Origin: Bradyrhizobium paxllaeri
GTDB lineage: Bacteria > Pseudomonadota > Alphaproteobacteria > Rhizobiales > Xanthobacteraceae
Assembly: GCF_001693515.2 (NCBI RefSeq)
Contig: NZ_CP042968.1
Coordinates: forward strand, 1,116,001 to 1,180,000
Direction: 5' to 3'
DNA: 64,000 nucleotides
Below the pieces are notes generated by a model. That model was not told the DNA's origin and made no database searches. It saw nothing but the letters and a program-made list of their open reading frames with translations. Shown one piece after another: positions 51,730 through 60,694 of this stretch. A program made the translations under genes and the position numbers. The number at the start of each line of letters is the position of its first letter. Within the stretch, counting starts at the first letter, position 1.

Positions 51730-52899
51730 TCAGATCGAGGGCTTGAGAAACTGTGACAGATTGTGCGTCCAGGGCTTCAGCGCCGGCTTCATGAAAGGCC
51801 GCGGTGGTGAACGAAACGGGTTTGACGCCAATCGTCCCGCGTTGACTTCCAGCCGATAGACGCCCGCCTGGACGGTGAACTCGAACTTCGTCTTGGCGCC
51901 GGGGTTGCATCCGGGAACCGCGGCATTGTTCTGATCGAGCACGCCGATGGCGGAGGGTATCCCCAGGCTGTCCGGTTGAACCTCGACGGCTATGTCGATA
52001 TCCGGCGGGCCCGCCAGATACCGGATCACCGGCGAGCCAACCAGGCTGCCCATGGTCACGAGCGTCCCGAGATTGTTCTTGGTGTAGTAGAAGTCCAGCG
52101 CGTTCTTGATCGTCGTCGCCGTCACCGGCCACTGCCCGGTCTCCTCGTCAGGCTCTTCGGCGCCGCGGTTCAGGGCCCGCGTCAGCGCCTCGGCGAAGTG
52201 GCTCGGTTTGCGGCTGCGTCCGAGCGCGAACGCGCCGTCGACTGTGCTGTAGATCAGCGGCGCCGCCCGCTTGTCCTTGCCGCTCAGTTCGATTCCGAAC
52301 ACCGGCGGTACCACCGGATTCAGAAAGCTTCTCAGCTTTGCGTTTCGGTCCATACAGGCGTCGACGAAGTAGAACTGCGTCAGCGCGATATTCGGGCGCG
52401 TCGCCGTCGGCGCCATGCCGCTTTTCAGATTGTGCATTTCGAAGCACTCGTTGAGCGGCGCGTCGCTCGTCAGAAAGTCGTCGAGCATGAGCACGGAATC
52501 CTCGGAGCCGCGCTGCGTGCCGTGGCCCGCGAAGTAGAAGAACGTCATGTCCTCCGCATTGTTCGAGGCGTCCGTGCGCCACTGGGCTGCCAGTTTGGAA
52601 AACGCAGCCCGGCTGGCACGGGTTGGCGTGGCATTGGCGAGCCGGGGCTCGACCTGCACCTCGGCCGGCGACGGCGAGAGCAGCAGCCGGACGGTTTTCA
52701 GCGGCAGCCGCAGGCCGGTCGTCGTGATGAAGTCGAAGATCTTGAGGGCCGAGAGCGCGGGCGAGGAGAGCTTGTTGAGGTTCCACGTCTCGTCGGGGGA
52801 CGGTTCGCCGGCTTCGGGGAGGTTGAGATAGTCGCTGACGCCGACGATTAACGCATGAACGCCGGCGCCTTCGACATTGTTGTTGACGACCAGGCCCAC
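51730..52899 (-). CDS. Caspase-fold cysteine protease (C14-like) with C-terminal beta domain
   Basis: 389 residues. The caspase fold covers about 12-260: H-A-L-I-V-G-V-S-D-Y (15-24), catalytic His126 in F-Y-F-A-G-H-G-T-Q and Cys182 in F-Y-F-V-D-A-C-M-D. No signal peptide precedes it, so it should act in the cytoplasm. The rest (about 290-365) is a beta-sandwich-like module with F-E-F-T-V-Q-A-G-V-Y-R-L-E-V, then a basic tail. It begins 11 bases after the astacin gene. Bacterial caspases commonly function in regulated cell death or signalling; the role here is inferred from neighbours. Confidence 0.88.
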   Translation of the reverse strand: MGLVVNNNVEGAGVHALIVGVSDYLNLPEAGEPSPDETWNLNKLSSPALSALKIFDFITTTGLRLPLKTVRLLLSPSPAEVQVEPRLANATPTRASRAAFSKLAAQWRTDASNNAEDMTFFYFAGHGTQRGSEDSVLMLDDFLTSDAPLNECFEMHNLKSGMAPTATRPNIALTQFYFVDACMDRNAKLRSFLNPVVPPVFGIELSGKDKRAAPLIYSTVDGAFALGRSRKPSHFAEALTRALNRGAEEPDEETGQWPVTATTIKNALDFYYTKNNLGTLVTMGSLVGSPVIRYLAGPPDIDIAVEVQPDSLGIPSAIGVLDQNNAAVPGCNPGAKTKFEFTVQAGVYRLEVNAGRLASNPFRSPPRPFMKPALKPWTHNLSQFLKPSI

Positions 52900-52910
52900 C
52901 GGTCATCTCC

Positions 52911-53699
52911 TCATATCGTGATGAGCTTCTTCACCGATGCGATGTCGCCGGCGCTCAGCTTCTTGCGCTGCCCGATCTCGACGCCGGCCTTCTTCGGAAT
53001 GATCGTGTCTTCGCCATTGGCGCTGAACGCGTTGCGCGGATAATGCATGATCGAGCCATAGTCGTAAGCGAGGAGGTCGACGCCATCCTGAATGTGTTGA
53101 TTGAAATTGTGGCGGGCATTCGGAATGACCGCATCGAGCTTGACGGTCACGAACTGATTGCGGTCCTTCCTGCTTTGCTCGTGCCAAAGCCCGACCGTGT
53201 GGCCGATTTCGTGAATGCAGTTCCCCGTGCTGCAGGCGCTGCCCAGGATGACCTCCTGCCGCCCGCCGCGCCGGCCGACCGACGATGCGCAGCCGCTCCC
53301 GGGACGAAACACGACGAAATCTTTATGGGCGGGATCAGCCGCGTTGCGCTTCACAAATTTGATCGGCGTATTGTCTTGCCAGTGCTTGATGGCGTCGAGC
53401 ACGCGCTGCTGGTTCGGCAGATTGGGATCGATCTCGAAGGGAATCGTGTTGTTCTTCCAGCGGAACTGGGCGCCACGGATTCCGGCGCCGAAGGCCTCGG
53501 CGTCGTCCTTCAGGATACCCGGATTGTCCTCCACCAATTTCTTGGTGCCTTGCGCCTCGGCCACGGTTCCAAGAATGATGCATCCCTCGAACACCGCAAG
53601 ACCGTCGACGGCGGTGTAGGTAACCTCCTTCCAGTCCGTGCCTAGCGGCCTGATCCAGGTCGTATCGGTCGTATCGCTTGTCAGAAATCCATCAGCCAT
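52911..53699 (-). CDS. Astacin-family (M12A) zinc metalloprotease, apparently cytoplasmic
   Basis: 262 residues. The zinc motif is H-E-I-G-H-T-V-G-L-W-H-E-Q (163-175), the full astacin H-E-x-x-H-x-x-G-x-x-H-E, and the Met-turn S-I-M-H-Y (216-220) brings the tyrosine ligand. The substrate-cleft side begins at about residue 80 (W-K-N-N-T-I-P-F-E-I), as in the mature enzymes. Astacins are usually secreted with a propeptide. Here residues 1-75 have no signal and could act as an inhibitory pro-region. Cysteines 137, 156 and 161 lie near the motif. The gene lies between the PLD and caspase genes, on the same strand. Confidence 0.9.
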   Translation of the reverse strand: MADGFLTSDTTDTTWIRPLGTDWKEVTYTAVDGLAVFEGCIILGTVAEAQGTKKLVEDNPGILKDDAEAFGAGIRGAQFRWKNNTIPFEIDPNLPNQQRVLDAIKHWQDNTPIKFVKRNAADPAHKDFVVFRPGSGCASSVGRRGGRQEVILGSACSTGNCIHEIGHTVGLWHEQSRKDRNQFVTVKLDAVIPNARHNFNQHIQDGVDLLAYDYGSIMHYPRNAFSANGEDTIIPKKAGVEIGQRKKLSAGDIASVKKLITI

Positions 53700-53816
53700 A
53701 ACAGTCTCCCATCATGAAACGGGTCAGACGGCAATTCGCCGAATGTGCTAGCGGGTGCAGTATCGAAATAGTTCGAGTTACAATCGCGACGCCATCAGTT
53801 GATAGAGGCACGTCGC

Positions 53817-55415
53817 CTAGCCGTAGTAATCGCGCCATGACATCCGCACCATGCCCGGCGGCGTCTCGTCACCGTCGCGCGCGACCGTCACCGGCGGATC
53901 ATCCTCGATGAAGGCGCTGGCGCGGTTCTCCCAGTCGAACACGAAGGCGTTCTGGTAGTAGGTCGCGATTTCCTTGTTGAAGATGATCAGTCCGGCGTCC
54001 CGGTTGCGCAGCACGCCGTCACCGGACCAGTTCGTGCTGCTGACCAGCACGGTTTCGCCGTCCACGATAATTCCCTTGTTGTGGATGCCGCTCTGGCTGC
54101 GGAATACCGTTTCCTTGAAGCCGGATTCCACGAGCTTCCTGATCTTGTCGGCCGCGCCGTTGCTGCCGAGGATGATTCTCATGTCGAAGTTCGGGCGGTT
54201 GCTGAGCTCGGCGAGTTTCGCGAGCATTTCGGTGAACTTCTTGTCGATCTTCTTGTCGCTGAAATTGATGTAGGCGAACTGCAGGAAGATCGATCGCTTG
54301 GCGCTGTCGATCAGCTCCATGATGCGGCCGATGTAGTTGTCGGGCGTCAGGACGGGCGCGACCTCGAACTCGCCGGGCCCGGTCGGCAGGATCTCGGGGG
54401 CGATCGGCGTCGGCGTATCAGCGACGTCATCGGCGTCGAACAATGCCTCGACCGGCACAAAGACGTCCGGCAACCGGGCAGCTGTCTGCGCATCCAGCAC
54501 AACGCCGTCCTCGCCGGCTTCCGCTTCCGCCTTCGAGCCGTCGCGGTCGTGCTTGATGTAGCGCTCGAAGACCTTAGCCAGCTTGTCATCCTCGACGATG
54601 ACATGCCATTCCCGGTTGCCCTTGCTGTACATCCCTTTGGCCTGGGAAGGGGTTCCGATCGGGTCGATGTTCGGCTGGCTGCGCGAGCTCCAGTTTCCGC
54701 TGGACAGCCAGAATGCGCTGGAATCGCGGACCGCGACCTTTTCGTGATAGGCACTGGCGAAGCGGCGCGAGGCGCCGCACCGCACGATGAAGCCGTCGAG
54801 ATTGTCTTTCAGGGATTTCCTGAGCTTGGTGCGGATCTTGGTCTCCGGCTCCGTCATGCCGTCGTCCCAGGTCAGCACGACCTGAAGATCCTTGTCGCGC
54901 ACCGTCTCGATGAAGCTCTTCGCGATATAGTCGGCATTGAAGTCGTACATCGCGACGGACAGCGTCTTTTTCGTCGCCTCGAGGAACGGCCGCAGCACCG
55001 GCCAGCCGGCGTCAGGACCGATGTGGCAGACGATCGGCTTCTTGACCTTGAACTTCGCGTTGATCGGGTTTCCGGTGATCGGCTTGTAGGTGAGGCCGGA
55101 CGCCGAAGCCGCGATGCTATCGGCGATGGGCTGATCGCTCATCAACGTCATGACTTGCCGCAACGGATCGGCTTGCATCACGCTGACGCGATAGGGTCCG
55201 AGCTGGCGCGGCATGCGCTCTTCCGGCAGCACGCTGGCCGATGGCTTCTTGTGGATCACGTAGACGATGACCGCCGGCTCCTTGCGCACGGCGCCATCGA
55301 TGATCGGAAAACCGGGTTCAGCGGAAACAAATCCCTCGACCGCGGCCAACTGCGTCATGTTGGCGTCGATCACGGACTGCACTTTGTCCTTGGTCGGTTG
55401 ATCGAGGAAGCGCAT
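53817..55415 (-). CDS. Phospholipase D-superfamily protein with two HKD-like motifs
   Basis: 532 residues from the ATG at 55415 with GGAGGAACC ahead of it. Residues 1-95 are a small leader domain (A-V-I-V-Y-V-I-H-K-K-P-S-A-S-V-L-P-E-E-R-M-P). It resembles modules placed before trypsin-like proteases in some bacterial proteins. Two PLD repeats follow: H-E-K (224-226) with S-S-G-N-W-S, and H-N-K (445-447) with V-S-S-T-N-W-S. PLD proteins cut phosphodiesters in lipids or nucleic acids; the dual-motif form without a signal peptide suggests a cytoplasmic effector. It is first in the set, 117 bases before the astacin gene. Confidence 0.88.
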   Translation of the reverse strand: MRFLDQPTKDKVQSVIDANMTQLAAVEGFVSAEPGFPIIDGAVRKEPAVIVYVIHKKPSASVLPEERMPRQLGPYRVSVMQADPLRQVMTLMSDQPIADSIAASASGLTYKPITGNPINAKFKVKKPIVCHIGPDAGWPVLRPFLEATKKTLSVAMYDFNADYIAKSFIETVRDKDLQVVLTWDDGMTEPETKIRTKLRKSLKDNLDGFIVRCGASRRFASAYHEKVAVRDSSAFWLSSGNWSSRSQPNIDPIGTPSQAKGMYSKGNREWHVIVEDDKLAKVFERYIKHDRDGSKAEAEAGEDGVVLDAQTAARLPDVFVPVEALFDADDVADTPTPIAPEILPTGPGEFEVAPVLTPDNYIGRIMELIDSAKRSIFLQFAYINFSDKKIDKKFTEMLAKLAELSNRPNFDMRIILGSNGAADKIRKLVESGFKETVFRSQSGIHNKGIIVDGETVLVSSTNWSGDGVLRNRDAGLIIFNKEIATYYQNAFVFDWENRASAFIEDDPPVTVARDGDETPPGMVRMSWRDYYG

Positions 55416-55821
55416 CGTTGTGGTTCCTCCGGCGTCAAATGAATAGTCAATATGGCGATCGTTGAATGCTGCTCTCAGAAAGGCGCGCGCACGGCAGCCG
55501 AGCGAACGGTTGCGCGGTGTCGTTGCCAATTCGAAATGAGGCCCATCCAGCGACCATCGCGGCGCTGCCGCGTGTGGCAACAAGCCATCGCGCTGCCGGA
55601 GAAATTTCGGTGGTCTGTGCAATCAGGGTAAGCACGGAGATACACTCCGACGCGTGAGATCGTCGTTTCTCTACCTTGCCGCGTCGGCGTCAACCTGTCA
55701 GTGAAGCATTTCACAAACCGGTTCGGAGGTTACGACGAAAAGACGACGAGGGTGTTCGCTGCGGGCTTGTCGCTGCAGGAAATCCCGCTCATCCGGTCCA
55801 GGGGGCGATATCCGGTATCCG
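55416..55821. other. Intergenic stretch upstream of the PLD-astacin-caspase set
   Basis: About 400 bases with no convincing gene. It is the likely promoter region for the minus-strand set. The long frame beyond the PLD start has no ribosome binding site. No obvious operator palindrome was seen. Confidence 0.45.
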
Positions 55822-56673
55822 TCAATGCGTCCGCAGCAAGCGCCTCGGATGAACGCCGTCGACATAGCCCATGAACGGCGGATGGATCGAGTAGCCGATC
55901 AGTTCGCGTGCACGCTCCGGCAATTGGCTCGCGAGATCGGCGGGGACGGCGAGTGCCATGTTCTCCAGTTGCCGCACCCAGCCCACGCAATATTGCGGCG
56001 TAATGATCAGGCGCGGCCGGTCCGATCGGTTGGCGCCGCCGCGGTGCCATAACGTTCCCTTGGTGATCGCCAGCGATCCGGACGGCATGATCAGCTTGAT
56101 GGCGTCCGTTCGATTGCCTTCGTCGTGCTCGGCTTCGTTGGTGAAGTGCGCGGGTTTCACCGCGCCCTCGATATATTGTCCGTCCCAGAGATGACTTCCC
56201 GGAATGATTTCGGTGGCGCCGTTCTGCTCGGTCGTATCGTCGATCGCCCAGAACGTGGAGATACCGAGCGCCGGACGGGGCCGCGGTATCTTGACGCCGC
56301 CGTCGTCGAAGTGCCAGGGCTGCACCGTCTCGCCGGGATGAAGATTGATCGCGAGCATGGCCGACAGCAGGCAGCTGTCGCCGAGCTCGGCCTCGACGAA
56401 GGCCAGGGCGAGCGGATGGATCGCGAGTTCGGCGAACACCGGCGATTTCGCCAGCAAGGCATACACGCGGTTGGTTTTGGTGCCTTCAAAATCGTTGCGG
56501 CCAAGCAGATCGCGCGCCAGGTGCGGCGCCAGCGCAGCGCGGATTTCTGCGACGCGGTCGGGCGCAAGTACGCGTTCGAAGATCAGGTAACCGTTGCGGT
56601 CGAACTCTTCCCTCAAGGAGGCGAATGAGCGTCCCTTGAGCCAGGGCGAGATTTGCTCCGCCGTCGCTGCCAT
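55822..56673 (-). CDS. Phytanoyl-CoA dioxygenase (PhyH)-family protein
   Basis: 283 residues. The Fe(II) motif is W-H-F-D-D (H-x-D), with the distal His in L-W-H-R-G-G-A-N-R-S-D and a 2-oxoglutarate arginine probably in the R-P-R-L-I-I-T-P region. Early patterns L-R-E-E-F-D-R-N-G-Y-L-I-F-E-R-V-L fit PhyH enzymes. It would hydroxylate an aliphatic substrate using oxygen and 2-oxoglutarate. The three minus-strand genes that precede it (57856-60531, 57315-57698, 56781-57281) suggest a shared oxidative degradation pathway. Confidence 0.88.
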   Translation of the reverse strand: MAATAEQISPWLKGRSFASLREEFDRNGYLIFERVLAPDRVAEIRAALAPHLARDLLGRNDFEGTKTNRVYALLAKSPVFAELAIHPLALAFVEAELGDSCLLSAMLAINLHPGETVQPWHFDDGGVKIPRPRPALGISTFWAIDDTTEQNGATEIIPGSHLWDGQYIEGAVKPAHFTNEAEHDEGNRTDAIKLIMPSGSLAITKGTLWHRGGANRSDRPRLIITPQYCVGWVRQLENMALAVPADLASQLPERARELIGYSIHPPFMGYVDGVHPRRLLRTH

Positions 56674-56780
56674 CGGCGCTCTCCCTTGCTGGCCCGATCA
56701 AGCCGGGTTTCCTGGGATGCATCATACGCCACTATCGATGGCTTTCACGGGATTTCTGCGGCGCGAGTGACGGCAGGAAA

Positions 56781-57281
56781 TCACGATCGCTGCGCGAAAG
56801 CGTAGCGGAACGTGCAGCTTGGCGCACCCTGCATCAGGGTCTGTTCTCGGTTGAGGCTGACCTCGCTACCCCCACCGGCAACGATGTCGAAGTCCGTTGC
56901 GCAGACCAGCAGCGCGCCGAGCTCCGGCTCGCCGAGCGCGCGAAAGAATTCCGCAAAGCGGCAATGCGTGACGTCGAACTCCAGCGCCTCCTTGTCGTGC
57001 CGGCGCATCTCCACCGTCACTTCGCGTTCGGTGACATCGGCAAGCGCCGTGTGCATCGCCGCCCATTTGCGCCGCGCGCTGCCCTCGACGCTCGCGCCGA
57101 CATCGGCGAACAATTGCTTCGACCAATCGCGCAGGGCCTGTTTGACGACCGCGTCGGCTTTTTCCTTGCCCAATTCAGCGCGCAACGCCCGCAGCACGGG
57201 CACCAGGACCTGGGCCTGGATCTTCGTCTTGTCGAGCAGAGACAGACGGGGATCGACCATGTAGCTGTCGAGGAAATTCAT
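56781..57281 (-). CDS. L-2-amino-thiazoline-4-carboxylate hydrolase-family protein
   Basis: 166 residues from the ATG at 57281 with AAGGAGACAAC ahead. The C-terminal family pattern is clear: C-R-F-A-E-F-F-R-A-L-G-E-P-E-L-G-A-L-L-V-C-A-T-D-F, then L-N-R-E-Q-T-L-M-Q-G and C-T-F-R-Y. The cysteines at the two ends are conserved in the family. Known members open thiazoline rings in cysteine synthesis, but most relatives have unknown substrates. It starts 33 bases after the NTF2-like gene. Confidence 0.85.
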   Translation of the reverse strand: MNFLDSYMVDPRLSLLDKTKIQAQVLVPVLRALRAELGKEKADAVVKQALRDWSKQLFADVGASVEGSARRKWAAMHTALADVTEREVTVEMRRHDKEALEFDVTHCRFAEFFRALGEPELGALLVCATDFDIVAGGGSEVSLNREQTLMQGAPSCTFRYAFAQRS

Positions 57282-57314
57282 TGTTGTCTCCTTCGGCCCG
57301 GCGGCCATGGCCGG

Positions 57315-57698
57315 TCACTCCCGCAGCTCGGTCATGAAAACCTTTTGCGCGATCTGCCAGCGGCCGTCGATCTTCAGAAGCGAGAGTTGATCGGTAAAGA
57401 AGCGCGGCGGTATCGCGCATTTGAGCTTGACGTAGGCCATCGTCGGACCGACGAGATCGATCGACAGTATCTCATCGTGGCGCGCCAGGCCCCGCTGCTT
57501 TGGCGATGGTCTGTTCCGCACGTTGCCGAGCCAAATGTCGCGCGGCGTGATCGCCAGTTCGCCGCCGTCGTCGATGCTGGTCAGTGCGCTGGTCGGATGA
57601 AAGGCGCTCGCAATCTTGCTGGTGTCGCCCTCGTAGAGGCCGTCGAGATAGGATTGGATCACGCCTTCGATATTTCTGACATCGTCCGTGGCGGTCAT
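57315..57698 (-). CDS. NTF2-like (SnoaL-type) small protein
   Basis: 127 residues. N-terminal helix V-R-N-I-E-G-V-I-Q-S-Y-L-D-G-L-Y-E-G-D, then I-A-S-A-F-H-P-T-S-A-L and a beta sheet ending D-Q-L-S-L-L-K-I-D-G-R-W-Q-I-A-Q-K-V-F, the NTF2-like cone fold. Members bind or isomerise small hydrophobic molecules, or are simply ligand holders. Its place among oxidative enzymes suggests a ligand-binding or isomerase role, but this is inference. Confidence 0.75.
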   Translation of the reverse strand: MTATDDVRNIEGVIQSYLDGLYEGDTSKIASAFHPTSALTSIDDGGELAITPRDIWLGNVRNRPSPKQRGLARHDEILSIDLVGPTMAYVKLKCAIPPRFFTDQLSLLKIDGRWQIAQKVFMTELRE

Positions 57699-57807
57699 GG
57701 GGTCTGCTTTTCCGTTCTTCTCTTGAGGAGCGTCCCGGCGACGACAAACGAAATCAATGGATCGGTCAACGTAGAAAATCTAATGCATGACAGGCTGCCG
57801 GCCGCTC

Positions 57808-57845
57808 ATCTCCCTCTCCCCGTTCTTCACGGGAGAGGGAGAGGC
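57808..57845 (-). terminator. Hairpin after the BVMO-hydrolase gene
   Basis: ATCTCCCTCTCCCCGT and ACGGGAGAGGGAGAG pair in a long stem with one extra C, loop TCTTC. On the minus strand it lies 11 bases beyond the stop of the gene at 57856. It is also a common dispersed hairpin type, so it could be a repeat that serves as terminator. Confidence 0.6.
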
Positions 57846-57855
57846 TGCAGATCGT

Positions 57856-60531
57856 CTATCCCGCTGCGGCGTTGACCGCGATCGGCGATGCGTCGCCGGT
57901 CTCTTCCAGCTTCCGCGGCAACCCCGCAAAACCGCGCAGGGCTTCCGCCATCTTCGCGCGTCCGCTGACGCCGGTGATCACCACGTCCACCATCATCAGG
58001 GAGGAGTGGATGTGGCCGCGCGCCTGCAGTTGCTCGACCGGGACGCCTGCGGCAGCCAGCGCCTCGGCATATTCGATGCCTTCGTCGCGCAGCGGATCGA
58101 ACTCGCAAGTCGCGACAAACGCCGGCGGCAGGTTCGCCAGATTGCCGAGCAGCGGCGAGGCGCGCGGATCCGTACGGTCGGCGGGCGAGCAATAGATGTC
58201 CCAGAACCAGAACATCAGCGCGCGCGTCAGGAAATAGCCGACCGCATTCTCGGAGTAGGATTGGCGGTCATACCGGCAATCGGTGACCGGGCATACCAGA
58301 AGCTGGCCTGCGATCTCCGGCCCGCCGCGGTCGCGCGCGAGCTGGCAGGTGACGGCGGCGATGTTGGCGCCGGCGCTCCAGCCTGCGACCAGCACCGGTC
58401 CCGGCTTGCCGCCGAGTTCGGCCGCATGTTCGGCGATCCACTTTGTCGCCGCATAGCCATCTTCCGGTGCCGCCGGGAAGCGATGCTCGGGCGCGTGGCG
58501 ATAGCCGACGCTGACGACGATCATCCCGCTGCGGCGGCAGATGTCGCGGCAGAACGGATCGTCGGATTGCTCGTCGCCGAGCACCCAGCCGCCGCCGTGG
58601 AAATAGACCACGATCGGATGCGGGCCGGGCGTGGCCGGACGGTAGAGACGATAGGGCAGCAGGCCATCGGCGCCGTGCAGCACGCCATCGCCGACCTCGC
58701 CGACCGGGCGCCCTGCGGGACGGCCCTTGTTGAATTCGGCGAGGAAGGCGCGCGCGCCTTGCGCGCCGAGCGACTCGATTTGCGGCAGGTTCATTTCCGC
58801 CAGCATGCCCAGCACGATCCGCACGTCCGGCTGCAGACGCACGACCTCGCCGTCATTGCATTGCTCGGGAACGTTGGGGCCGGTGAGCCTGAAGCCCAGC
58901 ATGCCACGGCTGACAACCTCGTTGCAGATGCCGCGGTAGGGACCGACACCGCTGTTATAGGGCATCAAGGTCTGCGCCTTGCCGGGAACGTTGGCGCCCG
59001 TGTACCAGGTATTGGCCAGCCGATGCAGCGTCAGCATCGAGCAATCGGCCATGTGCTGCGCCCAGCCGGCCTGCGCCGTTTCGGTCGCATCGATGGTCGT
59101 GAAGCCCGCCTCGCGCAACGCCGCCAGGCGATCGACCACCCAGTCGACATGCTGCTCGATCGACACGGCCATGTTCGACAACACCGACGGGCTGCCGGGA
59201 CCGGTGATCATGAAGAGGTTGGGGAAGCCCGCAACCGTGAGGCCGAGATAGGTCTGCGGTCCCTGGGCCCAGACGCTCGACAAGGATTTTCCGGCGCGTC
59301 CCGTGATCGGATGCACCCCCATGATCGCGCCGGTCATGGCATCGAAACCGGTTGCGAACACGATGACGTCGAGATCGACGCTGCGCTTGTCGGTGGCGAT
59401 GCCGGATGCCGTGATCGCCTTGATCGGCTCTTGCCGCAGGTTCACCAGCGTGACGTTGGGACGGTTGTAGGTCGCGTAGTAGTTGGTATCGAGGCACGGG
59501 CGCTTGGAGCCGAATGGATGGTCATGCGGACTCAGTGCCGCAGCCGTCTCGGGGTCCTTCACCACGGTGTGGATCTTCTCGTGAATCAACTTGCCGATCA
59601 GCGCGTTGCCATCAAAATCGCCGGCCTGGTCGGCCCAGAGCTGGGTCAGGATGTGGACGAGATCGCCGGCCGCCCACGCTTTCTCGAAGCGTTCGCGGCG
59701 CTCGGCATCGCTCAATTGCCAGCTCACCGCCATTTCCTGCGGATACGGCACGCCCGCAAGAGACCAGCGCGCCTGCTCGCGATAGGCGGCGCGGTCAGCC
59801 TCAAAGTACGTCTTGCGATCGTCGGGCACCGGACCGTTATGCGCGGGCAGCGCAAAACTCGCCGTGCGCTGGAACACGGTGAGATGCGCAGCCTGCTCCG
59901 CGATCAGAGGAATCGACTGGATGCCCGATGATCCCGTGCCGATCACGGCGACGCGCTTGCCTGCGAGATTGACGCCGTCATGCGGCCAGCGGCCGGTGAA
60001 ATAGACTTCGCCCTTGAAGTCCTTGACGCCGTCGATCTCCGGCGGCTTTGGCGTGGAGAGACAGCCGGTGGCCATGATGTAATAGCGGCAGGATACATCA
60101 GCGCCGTTATCGGTTGTGAGTTGCCAGCGCTCGCTGGTGTCATCCCAGTTCGCGGCCTTGACCCTGGTGTTGAAGCGGATGTCGCGACGGAGGTCATAGC
60201 GATCGGCGACGAAGCCGAAATAGCGCAGGATTTCCGGTTGCGTCGCGTATTTTTCCGACCACGTCCATTCGCGATCGAGTTCGGGATCGAATGTGTAGCT
60301 GTAATCGATGGTCTGTATATCGCAGCGTGCGCCGGGATAGCGGTTCCAGTACCAGGTGCCGCCGACATCGCCGGCTTCCTCGATCACGACCGCCGAGAAG
60401 CCGGCCTTGCGCAGTCGATGCAGGAGATAGAGGCCGGCAAACCCGGCGCCGACGACGGCGACATCGACCTGCTGCGTCGTGCCGCTGTTCGTGGTTTCAG
60501 AAGAACGTGCTGCGACCGCTGCGTCTGGCAT
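57856..60531 (-). CDS. Baeyer-Villiger-type monooxygenase fused to alpha/beta hydrolase
   Basis: 891 residues. Residues 20-560 are a [26 protein letters not shown], and [12 protein letters not shown]. Residues 600-891 are an HSL-type esterase with [10 protein letters not shown] (oxyanion) and [10 protein letters not shown] (catalytic Ser). A ketone would become an ester, then acid plus alcohol. In the fingerprint [12 protein letters not shown] the usual histidine is Phe, which may weaken activity. It is the first gene of the minus-strand set that ends with the PhyH gene. Confidence 0.9.
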   Translation of the reverse strand: MPDAAVAARSSETTNSGTTQQVDVAVVGAGFAGLYLLHRLRKAGFSAVVIEEAGDVGGTWYWNRYPGARCDIQTIDYSYTFDPELDREWTWSEKYATQPEILRYFGFVADRYDLRRDIRFNTRVKAANWDDTSERWQLTTDNGADVSCRYYIMATGCLSTPKPPEIDGVKDFKGEVYFTGRWPHDGVNLAGKRVAVIGTGSSGIQSIPLIAEQAAHLTVFQRTASFALPAHNGPVPDDRKTYFEADRAAYREQARWSLAGVPYPQEMAVSWQLSDAERRERFEKAWAAGDLVHILTQLWADQAGDFDGNALIGKLIHEKIHTVVKDPETAAALSPHDHPFGSKRPCLDTNYYATYNRPNVTLVNLRQEPIKAITASGIATDKRSVDLDVIVFATGFDAMTGAIMGVHPITGRAGKSLSSVWAQGPQTYLGLTVAGFPNLFMITGPGSPSVLSNMAVSIEQHVDWVVDRLAALREAGFTTIDATETAQAGWAQHMADCSMLTLHRLANTWYTGANVPGKAQTLMPYNSGVGPYRGICNEVVSRGMLGFRLTGPNVPEQCNDGEVVRLQPDVRIVLGMLAEMNLPQIESLGAQGARAFLAEFNKGRPAGRPVGEVGDGVLHGADGLLPYRLYRPATPGPHPIVVYFHGGGWVLGDEQSDDPFCRDICRRSGMIVVSVGYRHAPEHRFPAAPEDGYAATKWIAEHAAELGGKPGPVLVAGWSAGANIAAVTCQLARDRGGPEIAGQLLVCPVTDCRYDRQSYSENAVGYFLTRALMFWFWDIYCSPADRTDPRASPLLGNLANLPPAFVATCEFDPLRDEGIEYAEALAAAGVPVEQLQARGHIHSSLMMVDVVITGVSGRAKMAEALRGFAGLPRKLEETGDASPIAVNAAAG

Positions 60532-60694
60532 GCCACTCCTCCCATATGTTTTATTTTGGAGGAGGCTACGCCCACGGATTCAGTTTGTCATCAGGACATC
60601 TACAATCATTGGATGTTTCCTGCAGGGGGCGCTCTGCCGCGATTGGATTTCGAATTCTCGGTGTGAAGCAGCGACTTGCGCGTGACGCCTTTCG

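Noticed and set aside
54081..55442. 453-codon plus-strand frame opposite the PLD gene
   Set aside because: No start-site signal or domain; the minus strand has two PLD motifs.
57787..59931. 714-codon plus-strand frame opposite the BVMO-hydrolase fusion
   Set aside because: Shadow of the fusion gene; composition typical of antisense.
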